Part shown: in pieces, positions 49,950-61,298 of the stretch | Numbering within the stretch: position 1 is the first letter of the stretch | Layout of the letters: every line of letters starts with the position of its first letter | Position numbers and translations under genes: made by a program | Assembly: GCF_032854445.1 (NCBI RefSeq) | Contig: NC_088299.1 | Coordinates: 18,529,608 to 18,593,607, forward strand | Source of the DNA: Liolophura sinensis | Lineage: Eukaryota; Mollusca; Polyplacophora; Chitonida; Chitonidae | Reading direction: 5' to 3' | DNA length: 64,000 bases | The notes under the pieces: model-generated | What the model saw: the letters and a program-made list of their open reading frames with translations, nothing else | Databases searched by the model: none | Told to the model about the DNA's origin: nothing

Positions 49950-51090
49950 TTAATCACACTGCAATGTATAAATGTAAAATTTCGTAAAAGTTTACGTAAA
50001 GTTTATAGAACAATTTCATCTTAAATGGGAACAGTCACTGACGATGTCATTGTGAGCTTGGATAACGCCTTTGTGTGAAGTTGTCTCACCGGCACACTTC
50101 ATGGGTGCGCTAATCCTCTACCCCTAGGCCTATACTCACCCACAGCAATATGGTTGCTCTAATGACTCATCGACCAGACCTTAGTTGTTCCATCACACAT
50201 CGATCAGACCTGGACAAATTCCCTCGCCTACACATTGTAATCTCATTGCTGTGAGAAACCCCTCAGGAAGAGGTTAGAGGTTAGAGGGCAGAGGTTTAAT
50301 CCATTAGATAAACTATCTATATCTAAAAGAATATACACGGAATAGATCCAACCTTTGACATACAACGTAAGCACAATAATAAAATAGGATAAACGTTCAC
50401 GTTACTAAAAAAAAAAATAAAAAAAGAATAAAAAACAAATATTTCTTCAATGTATTGTTGCATCTCTATTTTTCTTTGCATTCTTCAGGGGTATTGAAAA
50501 TCTGTCTGTAACTTGCATTGTAGGTGCACCATCTTCACCTCTTTTATAGTTCTTTCTGTGCTTTATTGGAATGCATTCATTTTTATTTTTACTCGTTCAC
50601 TCCACATATATTCTATAGGTAATCCGAAATAAAGATTCACCATATGGTGAATAATTGTCTTGGGATTCTAGAAATATGTATTTTGTTGTCTATATATATA
50701 TATATATATATATAGACAACAAAATGCATATTTTGTTGTCTTTTGTTATATATTTGCATATTTTTTTGTTGCAAAATGCATTTTGTTGTCTATATATATA
50801 TATATAGACAACAAAATGCATATTTCTAGAATCCCACGAGAACAAAATCAGCACAGGCAATTTATAAATTTAATATATCCAATGAAAGTTGTAATTTCAA
50901 TAAGAATTGTGAACGGTATTGTCCAACCTGTAGTCTAAATGACACACGCTGATGGCGTGATAATCCTGTATAAGTAAGTCTACTCACCCACAGCCATGGT
51001 TGTTCTAATGACTCACTAACGAGGCCTTAGTTGTTTTATCCCACAGTGATGAGAGGAGAACAAACTCCCGTGTCTAGACATTGTACTCTA
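49950..51090. repeat. Second copy of the duplicated block
   Basis: Landmarks ACTGCAATGTATAAATGTAA (49,958), GGTGCGCTAATCCTCTA (50,105), then GATGGCGTGATAATCCTGTA (50,951) and GTGTCTAGACATTGTACTCT (51,070) parallel the first copy. The two halves are shifted by different amounts (about 1.3 kb and 1.6 kb) because an A-rich stretch and the palindrome at 50,661 lie within this copy. Confidence 0.6.
50661..50836. other. Nested palindrome with two (TA)n-centred hairpins
   Basis: The ends TGGGATTCTAGAAATA (50,661) and TATTTCTAGAATCCCA (50,821-50,836) are perfect inverted repeats. Inside, TTTTGTTGTC-(TA)n-GACAACAAAA occurs twice (50,680-50,724 and 50,781-50,816), so the whole can form one long hairpin or two short ones. 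The region is likely unstable in replication. Confidence 0.8.
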
Positions 51091-51822
51091 ATTGATCTGA
51101 ATGACGGAGGCCCATGTACTTTCTTATACTGTATTTTAAACCATAAGAAACACACACACACACGTGGAGGGAGGAGGCGATAAAGAACAACGCCAGTTTA
51201 ACAAAAATGACAGCCACGTGCTAATAACACGTTTCTATTTTTGACGGTATAGGCCTATATCTCATAACCCCTACATCGATGCTATCGAGACTCGTGTATA
51301 TAATTCTATCCTCAATCCACAGACATTCGGGCCTTCTTGTCCGTAATAGGGAAATATGAAAGGAAAGGAAAAGTCTGCGAACCATATATCGAACTTTTGG
51401 TCATAGCAAAAATGCAATAAAAGGACAGCGGAAGCCATAGAAACGTCAATCCATCCATGCCGCATACACTTCTACTATACCGTTGTGTAATTTCTCCATG
51501 GCGCTTATTTTCCACCTGTCTAATATGCTTAACACCAACTAATTTCAACATGAATGTCATTTTAATTAAAAAGGAATGTTTTATTGTTTTAGTACTTTGC
51601 TTTATGTACTGATTCTACATGGCAGAATGTCAAGGATTTCTTAAACCATTCAGCTCTATATGTACATAGGGCTGTGGAGCTCTACATCCCCAGACCGCTC
51701 TTCTGACCAATTAAACACCCACACTGGTAAATTAAATTTAAAAAAAAAAACAATACCAGGCACGTGAGTGAAATGAATCATTTGTTGTACAATTTAGCGT
51801 TAAGACCGTTATCTGACACTTG

Positions 51823-51958
51823 TTAATTTACCTGCGACTTGACAACCACATCGCTGGTGTTAACTTACCTGCGATTTGACAACTTATACTCACCTGATTT
51901 CGCTGGTGTTAATTTACCTGCGATTTGACCATGTATACTCACCTGAATTCGCTCGTGA
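51823..51958. repeat. Short tandem repeat, about 49-bp unit, 3 copies
   Basis: GTTAATTTACCTGCGATTTG with ATACTCACCTGATTTCGCTG occurs three times; the first copy lacks the ATACTCACC segment. Confidence 0.8.
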
Positions 51959-51964
51959 TAATTG

Positions 51965-54900
51965 CATTTAATCGGCGATTGTGTGTCCTGGAAGGATTGA
52001 GTGACATGTTGTGGTGTGTTCAACTTGAATTTATTCGATCATTTTAAGACTGGATTTAATGACATGCTGTGATACATATGTTGGTTACCTGCGTACACGT
52101 GTTCTTCAGCATGTAGGGTAACATAGTGTAGTTGTGATATAGTATAGAAAGTATATTTATATTTTTTAAGTTTTGGAAAATAAAGAAATCAACACAAACT
52201 CTATATATGTTCTCCAAGTTTAGACTACTCTAAATTCACTTAATTCCTTTAAGTTATAAAACCTACTTTTCGCCAAATTCCATGTATATTTTGGCATACA
52301 TTGCCATAGTTTCCCACAACTTATATAATGATTTATATGTAGAATCTTTCTACATTTTATATATAGATACATCTTTCGACATTCTATATTTTAGTAATTT
52401 TGAATCTTGAGCTGTAATCTAATACAGAGGACATTTAAGCCGTTATTATTGATTTTATTCTTTAATCCTAATGACTTTAATACGTAACGATGTAATCCAT
52501 TGTCATCACACTCAAGTGTGTTGGCTTAGCGCCCATTGCGCATGAACAGCTATTTCACCGTTAGTTTCGCTGAAAATTTTGGGGTGAGGGTGTGGTAATC
52601 CTGACCCCTCAGGCAGTTCACTCCCGGGTCTAGACAGTACACTCCGGACACAGGCATCACGGCATGAGTAAGTACACTTGAGAAAACACCTACCACCTAG
52701 GCTCTCATTGTTCACTTAAACCTCAATGTGACATTCTGCAAACTATAAAAAAACAACAACAACAAAATACTTACTCTTTATATATTTTATTTCTTTACAT
52801 AAAATTTGCGTCCATATTTACCTGGGAAAAGGGCTAAGACTGATAAGAGTGATAGACTACTGTTGCATTGCGACATGATATACATGTAATGAGGGAGTAA
52901 CGCTGAGTTTAATTATGGTCAGTAATCCCAAATAATCCATGATGGATTAGTGATGTACAATAAAGTGAATCAATCTGTATAAAATTTTACTACATTGTTC
53001 ACTAATCACGTGTACCAAGTACGATATAATCCTCGGACATAACCTTTTGTAACTGTGTCAGTCGTGACATTAACAAAAACGGAGCATTTGTCATAACTAA
53101 ATGTGTGACCCGGTGCGTAATCGCAATTAAAGATTATTAATTTGAGTATAATGCATATTAATGCAATTATATGCATAATTTTCTCATTACATATAGATAT
53201 ATTACAAAAGAAATTTTTTGTTATGTTATTATTGAATATAAAGTAACCAATGAAATAAAATACAAGACGTTTTGTACAATCACAATCACAATATTCTAAT
53301 GATACATGTTTTTGCTACGTGATCTTGTGATGATGTCAAATTTTGAGGTTAATTATTTTGACTTTTATTTATTGGAGCACACACACCGGCATCCACAAAT
53401 AAAATCCAAAGACAGGATTGTAGAGCGAAATACATGTGTATATGGGCGTATGCACACAGAATGCTAACCTCTTCAGACCAAGAGCCTGTTTGAACCCCGA
53501 TATTTGAGAACTTCCAAAATATTACATTTTTCTGTATTTACAGCACCTGTGACCACCAGTTAATTCACTTTATCAGTAGACGGAGGTTCTGCTGGAAAGA
53601 GGTAAATAAGCGATGCTTTTAATGGAAAACTGATCCCGCGCAAGACAAGAGCTGAGTTTATCCTGTGCTCGAGTTTCTCGTGCGGTATAAGCGAATCCTG
53701 ATGGGCTGTTCTAATAACATTACAAGACTTCAGACCTATAAGCCGTTGTATTTACATTGAGACTTCAATCAGATACCTTCCTGGCAGAATTTTCAAAGAG
53801 AAATATAAATTATTTTAACTTGTACAAATGGATGCATGACTGTTATGTATACGGTGTGTAGATTTGCCGGAGGTAGAAGCGGAGCTGTTTTATCTAGTGG
53901 ACGGAAGGACAACGTAGCGGCCATCGCTGATTCCGAGAGTAGCGCGAGCGGGCGCTTATCTTCGAATCCAAATAAATGCACAGAAAGGCTGTAAGTTGAT
54001 GTTCGCGCCCGATTCGCATATACAATATTCTTTGGTAAGATGGGTAGGAGGGCCGCCACCCACAATTCGCCTTCTGATCAAAGACGGGTCAGGTTTATTT
54101 CTCCCCAGACCCGTTATAATTGCACCACAGTTCCCACTAACATCTGCTTCGGCACATTGGCAATCTGCGCAGGGAGATATTTTCATTTTCTCACTAGCAG
54201 GAACAAGGCGCTGAAAAAATAAAGCTCGAACTGCTGGAGTAGAAGACTAAGGGCTGGTTATCTCCGAAAAGTTTGCCTTCATACAATACCATTTATTATC
54301 CAAACAACGGGAAGCATAAATAGAGGACGTGTTCCACAGTTCTGCATGCACGAGAGGAATGAATCAGCCGGGAGTGCAGTCCATGGCTAGATATGTTGTG
54401 AGGTTACACCGTAACTTTGCTTCCGCCGTGTAGCTCTAATATACATTCCGTTCATAGTATTATAATTACCTAACAAAACAGCCACGCCTTATGATCAGTC
54501 TTGTTTGTAGATCTGTGTATCCATTTCTTATTTTGTCGTGCATTGCGCATGTCAATTTTAGGATTCAGCCACAATCACCAAAAAATAAAACTTTATTTGA
54601 ACCAGAAAGTTGGTCCAGAACCAACTAATTTGTCATTATTGTAGGCTATTGCTACACCAAGAATTAGACGGCTGTGTCGCTTGTAAAACACAAAAACAAA
54701 AACAGACACTATCTTCAGTTTTATCTTACATTTATGAATCCCAGACGATGAAATGTTTACATGTTTATACTGTGCAAAAAATTAAACCAGCTCTTCATTT
54801 GCATTCATACTTATAGATATCAAGTTAGATTAAACTTTGTTTTACTTTGAACCGCGTGCCAGGGGAATGAAAATAATGAATGAAATAACATTAACTACAT

Positions 54901-55540
54901 ATATTCATGTTTTATATGTCACCTGTCAAAATATGCTTATCTTCACACTTCATTTTGCGGATTTAACTGAAAACAATATTTCTGCATCTGACATGTGGTT
55001 TAGAATGGCTGTTGTTGTATGCATGTGTACAGACAGACAAACAAGCGGCTAGACAGGCGACCTTTAGTGAACACACGAAATTGACTGCAGGGTGTGTTGT
55101 TTTACAAGACCAGATTGCATCGGGCAGACATGAATCCGTAACAATCATAATCACAAATATAACCGTAAATATACGCCGTGTGCCAAATAAATATCAGCAA
55201 ATACACATCGTATCTGCTTGCGTATACAAACCAGTAAAACATGTCAACAAATAATGCACGCGCAACAGAATTTAGTTTCCCACGCGGGTATGGTCTTTTT
55301 ACGATAAAGTAATCATACATTTTGTTGATGTTCGATAAGGGTAGGTGTTTTCGCATCACTACAATTTTGCATCTATCAACGGCCCACTATCTACGGTTAC
55401 ATTGATTCCACAAAATTTAAATTAGGGACTGTCGGTTTTAAATTGGAGATAAAACACGGTTGATTATTTTTGGAACGTAAAGGTAACATTATTGCGGGGG
55501 TTTTTTTAATTCAGAAGTAAAGCAAAGTAAGTGGAGCCGA
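51965..55540. other. Upstream flank of foxL1, no second gene seen
   Basis: Mostly AT-rich unique DNA without long minisatellites. A GC-richer patch at 53,840-54,440 has no coding homology and is a candidate distal promoter or enhancer. CTCCCGGGTCTAGACAGTAC at 52,619 is a faint relative of the repeat block at 48.5-51.1 kb. Confidence 0.4.
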
Positions 55541-55545
55541 TCGGA

Positions 55546-55557
55546 TGACGTCACGTG
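55546..55557. promoter_or_regulatory. Overlapping CRE (TGACGTCA) and E-box (CACGTG)
   Basis: A perfect CREB/ATF palindrome TGACGTCA shares bases with a perfect CACGTG E-box about 1.2 kb upstream of the foxL1 TATA box, in non-repetitive sequence. Composite sites of this kind can bind bZIP and bHLH-Zip factors. It is a candidate regulatory site only. Confidence 0.3.
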
Positions 55558-56504
55558 ATGACTGACAGCTTCGTTATGTCACCGAGATATACGTGTGAAT
55601 TTCACATATCGTAAATAAATTGGATTTGAGCTCGGCTATCAACTGTAAATAAACCTTGCTTTACACAGAGGGCTCTTTCTGCGTAGACATTGCGCCACCC
55701 GAAGTTTATTTATGTCCCGTGTCAAAATATAGCGTTGAGAGAGTATTTCGGAATACTTTTGTGACCTCCGCTAGAACAATAGTTGATTATTTATCGGTCC
55801 ACCCGGGAGGTGTTTTGTCGCCTAGGATTTATTTTATGACGGCCATATTCAACAAATACTGCCTCTATCAACCTGCAAAGTATTTACATATGTGTATGTT
55901 TGTGGTGTTTGGCGGTGTAGTGCAGACTGAAAACGGCGTGAATTGGAAAAATTAACATTTTCAGCCCTCTCCCCCTTCCTCCACCTCCGCAAACATTGCC
56001 CTCAACATAGATTATGTAATTGCGGTTTATTGCAAGCTCAGTCTTTCTTTTTGAAAGACCAATCGTCATGACTGACATGCTATGTATATCGTACACATTT
56101 TCTTAATACAAGTAATTGGTGGGAATTTCATGCGAATGTTTGGTATACAAAGATCTGTTCTCAGACGTCGCCGTGTGAAGTTGTGGGTAGAAAATGGGAA
56201 GGCGGCCGTGGTCTGGCATATATCCCCGTGGCTGGTCTGTTGGCTCTGTTCAGCTTCAAAACGCCAGGATATAAATCCCAGACAACTGTCAGAGTTACTG
56301 AGGGAAAAATGCATCAACGTTTGCAGGCTGATATGATCATTTTCTTTACTTAATTAAAACAAGGAAATCAGATGTAGAGAGTGGAATCTGCGGAGATCCA
56401 ATACGTATCGGTGTGTATATTCTCTGGTGGCCGATCTCTCGTTGAGAAATTTCAAAATAAACTTCCCATAAACATCTTGGGTGGGCGGGAATAATTGTTA
56501 GCCT

Positions 56505-56517
56505 TGTTTAATAAACA
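56505..56517. promoter_or_regulatory. Palindromic pair of forkhead-type cores (TGTTTA-A-TAAACA)
   Basis: Two TAAACA cores face each other across one base and form a perfect 13-bp palindrome about 230 bp upstream of the TATA box. A further ATAAACA core lies at 56,468-56,474, and a GC-box-like stretch (GTGGGCGGGA) lies between them. An inverted CCAAT (ATTGG) is at 56,543-56,547. The clustering near a forkhead gene suggests promoter-proximal control; binding is not shown. Confidence 0.35.
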
Positions 56518-56718
56518 CTGAGCAATGGATCGAGGCGTTTTCATTGGTCGCTGTTCCCTAAGTGCCCGCCAACGTCTGGTTCTACCCCACGGGCTTACAC
56601 CCACAGGACAAAAGGAACTTTTGCCCGGCTTGATTTCCCCACCATTTATTTAGTCATCAAAAAGTCAACTAGCTTTACAAAAACAACAACATATAACAAT
56701 CCCCGCGTCCTAGGCTTG

Positions 56719-56726
56719 TGTAAACA
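56719..56726 (+). promoter_or_regulatory. Forkhead consensus site just upstream of the TATA box
   Basis: TGTAAACA matches the general forkhead recognition core (RTAAAYA) exactly and ends 21 bp before the TATA box of the forkhead gene. Binding by the gene's own product or another Fox protein would fit auto- or cross-regulation, but this is inference: the core is short and occurs by chance in AT-rich DNA. Confidence 0.35.
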
Positions 56727-56747
56727 CTTGTCCCATAAGGCACTGTG

Positions 56748-56755
56748 TATAAAAG
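56748..56755 (+). promoter_or_regulatory. TATA box of the foxL1 promoter
   Basis: A perfect TATAAAAG lies 217 bp before the first ATG. Transcription would be expected to start about 30 bp downstream, near 56,777, giving a 5' leader of about 190 nt that contains no ATG. No clear initiator consensus sits at the expected distance, so the exact start is unknown. The position, sequence and clean leader together make this a good core-promoter candidate. Confidence 0.6.
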
Positions 56756-56964
56756 ACGGGGACCTCAGTCTAGCAATCCGTATCGAACTGACAAGAAGGC
56801 TTTTACCATCGGTTAGAACTGTGTCTGTGATAATTTGGGTTCGTCCTAACCGGTCAGCCTTACACGCTCTATCTGATAGACCCCTGCTACCGATATACCT
56901 GTGACACAGAACTGAGCGAGCAGACGATAAGTTATATACAAGTGTGTGAGTTTTTACCGAGATA

Positions 56965-58236
56965 ATGATGTCAGCGCAGAGACCGTCTCCCCCGGGGCTG
57001 GGCCTGTACAGCCACTATCCCGACACCCGCTACCTGTACCCACCCATGTACTATCCCCAGGGTGACCTGAGTCAGGCGTACACCCTGAGTGTCCTGGCAG
57101 ACCTGGAGCGACGGGAGCAGCACCAGAAACCTCCCTACTCTTACATAGCTCTCATTGCAATGGCCATTAAGAATTCTCCAGAAAAGAAAACCACCTTAAA
57201 TGGCATTTACCAGTTTATCATGGAACGTTTCCCTTACTACCACGACAACAAGCAAGGCTGGCAGAACTCAATCCGCCATAATCTCAGCCTCAATGACTGC
57301 TTCATCAAAGTGCCCCGTGAAAAAGGGAAACCCGGTAAAGGTAACTACTGGACGTTGGATCCAAACTCCGAGGAAATGTTCGAGAATGGCAACTACAGGC
57401 GACGGAAGAGGCGTTCTAGAGTCACTACCGGCCCGGGGAAACAAACTGAGAAAACCCAGCCGACCTCTGACAGTCCGATATCCACATCTGATGAAGACGA
57501 GGAAACGTTTGATTCCAACCTACTACAACCGGAAGTTTCACCTGTCCGTTCAGGTAACACAAAGTTTACGTGTCAGTCGAGATTTATCTCGTCGTGTGAT
57601 AGTAGCTACAAACAGGAGAGCTGTGAGAAAGCCGAGCAGAAACTCATCCCAACGGATTTGTCAGCGTTCGACGAAAGACAGGAGGGAAAGTTTGACGTGT
57701 CTCCACGCGTCAACATGCTAGAAGGAGTGAAGCAAGAGTCCGTGTCACCTGAACGCTGTAACAAGCTTCAAGACAGTCCCCCGAAACGTCCTTTGTTTAG
57801 TATTGATAATATCATCAGCGGTAAAAGTGTGACAAAGAAAGACTCGTCACCAGTCCTGCAGTCGTCGATAGCAAAAGACAGACATCCAAAAAGCAAACCG
57901 GAATCTCCTGTCATGAGGAAACGCGACGTGTTTGACCGCATCCCGAGTCCGCCTCCGAAAATCAGCGATACCTACAAGAAATCTCCCCACTCTACTCCCC
58001 AGTTAGCTGGACAAAGTGCTCTCTACAGACATTTCCCTGGTTTGACCAGAAACTTGCTTCAAACTTTACCTGCGTATCTCCCATACGGACTGACCGCTGG
58101 TTACGGTTTCCTTCCTAACAGCGCATTCTCATTCGGACAGTATCCTCAGTCGCCTGGATCCTTTCCGGTTTCCATACATTCCGGAATTTGTCCTCAACCC
58201 ACCGGACTTCCACTCGTATATGGTAATGTAAAATAA
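56965..58236 (+). CDS. foxL1: Forkhead box transcription factor, FoxL1 type, single exon
   Basis: Nuclear DNA-binding transcription factor. The 423-codon frame is complete and intronless, as in vertebrate FOXL1. The forkhead domain covers about residues 55-150: it opens with [16 protein letters not shown], holds the recognition helix [11 protein letters not shown] (101-111), wing 1 ([19 protein letters not shown], 115-133) and a basic end RRRKRRSR (145-152). [22 protein letters not shown] and [12 protein letters not shown] fit FoxL1 better than FoxC (which has NECFVKVPRDDKKPGKG) or FoxL2 (which lacks KPGKG). A second FoxL1-like hallmark is [10 protein letters not shown] (278-287), an eh1-like motif that in this family can recruit Groucho/TLE co-repressors. 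VKQE (255-258) and YKQE (215-218) fit a SUMO-site pattern. The middle is Ser/Pro-rich and acidic (SDEDEE, 175-180); the C-terminus is Tyr/Pro/Gly-rich. Two ATGs stand in tandem; the first is used here, with A at -3. No upstream ATG lies between the TATA box and this start. Family role in gut or visceral mesoderm is known from other animals and is only inferred here. Confidence 0.93.
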   Translation: MMSAQRPSPPGLGLYSHYPDTRYLYPPMYYPQGDLSQAYTLSVLADLERREQHQKPPYSYIALIAMAIKNSPEKKTTLNGIYQFIMERFPYYHDNKQGWQNSIRHNLSLNDCFIKVPREKGKPGKGNYWTLDPNSEEMFENGNYRRRKRRSRVTTGPGKQTEKTQPTSDSPISTSDEDEETFDSNLLQPEVSPVRSGNTKFTCQSRFISSCDSSYKQESCEKAEQKLIPTDLSAFDERQEGKFDVSPRVNMLEGVKQESVSPERCNKLQDSPPKRPLFSIDNIISGKSVTKKDSSPVLQSSIAKDRHPKSKPESPVMRKRDVFDRIPSPPPKISDTYKKSPHSTPQLAGQSALYRHFPGLTRNLLQTLPAYLPYGLTAGYGFLPNSAFSFGQYPQSPGSFPVSIHSGICPQPTGLPLVYGNVK

Positions 58237-58415
58237 GCACGATATTTTGTATGAAACGTGCATGATGAGGTGAAATTCGAAAAAGAGATTTTGTGATTGA
58301 AACGATCGTAAACCTTTGAAGCCAGGACACGTTCAGTTCAGTCCTGAACCCCATCGTGTCATAATATTACACGTCTGTTTTTTGTGTATTGAACTTTTTA
58401 TTTATGACATTATTT

Positions 58416-58421
58416 ATTAAA
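58416..58421 (+). other. Candidate poly(A) signal ATTAAA of foxL1
   Basis: ATTAAA, the common variant poly(A) signal, lies 180 bp after the stop codon in a T-rich 3' region and is followed within 20 bp by GT-rich sequence (GTTGTGTACATTG). This would give a short 3' UTR of about 200 nt. No AATAAA is seen closer to the stop; the next good pair (near 60,507-60,520) is over 2 kb away. Confidence 0.45.
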
Positions 58422-58929
58422 ATCGTTGTGTACATTGTTATATAGTCGCCGTAAACGGCCTGTGTAGATCTTAATATGTGTAATGTGCAACTCCACACCA
58501 AATTGCTCTCCATGTATTTGTACATAATTCTGATAAATTGTGCCAAAATAGAGCCAAGTCACACCTAAACGTACTCATCTGTTTGCCTTTGTGTTGCTTT
58601 ATTAGGTATATATATACCGAGCAGTATTGTTCATGCCAGTCTAGTTATAAGACCGCCGATGGTAAATATATATACAGCTTACATGTACATATACACGAGC
58701 AAATGCTGTTGCATGTGTCAATTAGTGTTGCAGTCTCTAAATCCCATTTCCGTATACCGCCTTAGGCTTACATAGTTTTTGTTGAAGAAGAACAACACTG
58801 TGTGGTTTACCTCCTGCGATTTTAACACGGAATAATTGGGCATGACGCCTGAGCAGAAGTATGTGAATCATAAATTCCATTCAATGAGATTATGTCAAAT
58901 ATTTATCTGACTGACTTTTCAACGCCGTA

Positions 58930-59120
58930 CCCAAACTTTTTGAATTTACATAATGGCGGCCTGGTTTATAAATGGAGGAAACTCGGGTGCCTAGGATAAG
59001 CCGCTAACATTCGCCAGGTATCTGGCACCTCCTGACCTAAAGCTGCAGCCTAGCCAACGAGGGATGGATTCGAACCTGCCTTTTGCAAAAGCTGACTGGT
59101 TAAAAATAGGTTAAGTAATA
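58930..59120 (-). mobile_element. SINE with exact B box and MetaSINE-like body
   Basis: GGATTCGAACC at 59,066-59,076 is an exact minus-strand B box. Toward its 3' end the minus strand reads GGTTTCCTCC-type sequence (GAGTTTCCTCCATTTATAAA) and CCAGGCCGCCATTATG, the conserved body order. The terminal A-rich tail is not recognisable. Confidence 0.6.
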
Positions 59121-59248
59121 AACATGATCATCAAATCCACTGATCACAAATATTCCTGGGAGCTAGAAAGATATTTTACATAAATTTACATATCAAGGTT
59201 GATATGAGGGTGTCGATCATCCTCTTTATTTATAGATTTACTTATTTA

Positions 59249-59352
59249 TATACAGGTGCTAGCGCAGTACAATGACCCAGTGCAATCGTTGTGAGTTCGA
59301 ATCTAGTTCTTGTTGGAAGGTCTGCTTGCAGGCTGCCGGGGGGGGGGGGGGA
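59249..59352 (+). mobile_element. SINE head fragment ending in a G14 run
   Basis: GGTGCTAGCGCAGTACAATG then ACCCAG and GAGTTCGAATCTAG (B-box-like) match the head family at 26,990. After GGAAGGTCTGCTTGCAGGCT the copy breaks off in a run of 14 G (59,338-59,351). Confidence 0.6.
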
Positions 59353-59569
59353 CGTTATTTTTACTGACAAGATAGTGCAGCTGAAATGTTGCTCGAGACA
59401 ACTTCTCATGCAGATGGGTTCAGAAATGTCTGAAGATTCACAATTACAGCTGGTTAACAAAATATCAAAATATTTGTCGATCGTGGACTTTCATTTTCCT
59501 CAGTTACGGTTTATGAGACGGCGAAACCATCTTAACTGTGGGGAAATCCTCGGAACAACCTGACATAGT

Positions 59570-59645
59570 CAGGCCAAGCTCAGTTGGGGATTCGAACTCA
59601 TTTCCACTATTAATCTATACAGCACTATACCAAAGGTCCATAACG
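59570..59645 (-). mobile_element. tRNA-like SINE head remnant
   Basis: GGGGATTCGAACTC (about 59,586) is a minus-strand B-box-like sequence. The upstream A box is not convincing and no cloverleaf is evident, so this is listed as a SINE remnant rather than a tRNA. Confidence 0.35.
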
Positions 59646-59649
59646 GTCT

Positions 59650-61250
59650 CGTGATTGGTTGAGACAACAGTTCCACAAAAACACGTGACATAGCACAACA
59701 TGATTTGTCGATTTGTTAATATTATAGAGGTTGTAGGATTCCAACAAAATCGAAACGTGTGAACAGAATGGTATTCACCATATATAATTATATTCGAATT
59801 ATGGTTCAATGTTATCTGTATTCGCATCAATCAAAACCAGACATCGCACTGTGTGGATACAGCTATAACATCACTGAAAACTGAGATATAATCATCATCA
59901 GAAAGTTATCACTGAAAAATGTAAATTAGTTTATAATTTTATCACTGAGTTACCACAGTGTCAAATGTGTGGATGATATACATTGGATTTCACGGATCAT
60001 TTCGGTAATCCCCGTGTTAAACACTTTCGTTTTTCTTCCACTTTTATGGTGACATTTTTTTTTAATGAAAATGTATAATTATATTTATTCAAGTAATGTG
60101 GCGTATTCAAAACACATATATCCGGACTTCAACTATGCCGTTCTCAGCCGTCCAAAATTGAAATTACGCTTTACATTGCGTTTATAATAGACCTATTATA
60201 TATGCAGTTAAAGTATACATTCTGCATGAGGCACTAAACGAGACCAATACTTACTTGTGGGTACGTCTATTTAAAACAAAGTCAGAGAGGTATTTTGAGG
60301 CATGCTTTTACCGATAATGACATCATGTCAGAAGGTGACGTTCATTTCAGCTTTTCTTTTGCCCTTCTTTTGAAATCTATATGTATCTTGATTGTGCGGT
60401 TAAAATATATGCTGACTTGTCAGCAGAAAGCCATGAATTTTACACTTCTTTGTTTCACTTTCAATCTTTTTGCAAACAGGAAAATATTAAAGAGTGTACT
60501 AAACAAATAAAGTTTAAATAAAGTCATGACATCGCCGTGCAAGCTAATAATCTTAAGTGCGTTCCACTTTTTTAACTCCATTGCAGCTAACAACTGTCAT
60601 ACTGTATAGTATATTAAGCATGCAACTTATTTATTTATTTCCTGATACGGTAGTGATCGTATTTATAGATGCGTGAGAAAAGCGGAAAGTCCTGAGTATA
60701 CCGCTGCACTTCACCATGCAGATACCTGTGAGACCTTCTAACTTAACCCGCTTCCACTCAGTGGGAGCAGTAGAGAACGGCGCTTCAGACGAAGGAGCCA
60801 GTAAACAGCCGCATGTAACGTTAGCATTCAAAATTGAGGAAAAACAGTAAAGTGGACCTATATACGGAACATTTCATAGCATACTGAAGCGTATTGCATG
60901 GTATAAAAGGTATATATACCTTGACTGAGGTAAACACCTATCATTCAAACAAGTACACGAGCTTGTTATCTCATGTTGCCTTGAGCATAATGCTACCTGT
61001 TGATTATTTCTTAAATATGTTACAAATTTATAAAGGTTCTTTGCACAATCTGAATACTTTTGAAGCCAATTTTTTTATTAAAAATTTAAAGAATTAATAA
61101 ATGTTCGTCCTCAAGTTGCAAATCCCAAAACACTTACATAAAGAAAAAGTCCTATAAAATGCATAATACTACAAGAGAGACACGAAGATCAACACTGAAA
61201 CTTTTAATTCGAAAAGAATTACCGGTACTACAACATGGTTATTGAATACA
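59650..61250. other. No gene seen downstream of foxL1
   Basis: AT-rich unique sequence with short frames. Two AATAAA signals close together near 60,507-60,520 have no supported gene before them. Confidence 0.4.
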
Positions 61251-61256
61251 TGTGGT

Positions 61257-61267
61257 TATATTTATAT

Positions 61268-61298
<31 letters not shown>

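Noticed and set aside
56716-56904. Short frame overlapping the foxL1 promoter and leader
   Set aside because: It begins at a TTG, not ATG, spans the TATA box and lies mostly in the predicted 5' leader.
57200-57721. A 173-codon frame inside foxL1 in another reading frame
   Set aside because: It is a shadow of the foxL1 coding sequence with no independent support.
59066-59076. tRNA gene because of an exact B box
   Set aside because: No matching A box at the right distance and no cloverleaf; the 3' side continues into a SINE body.
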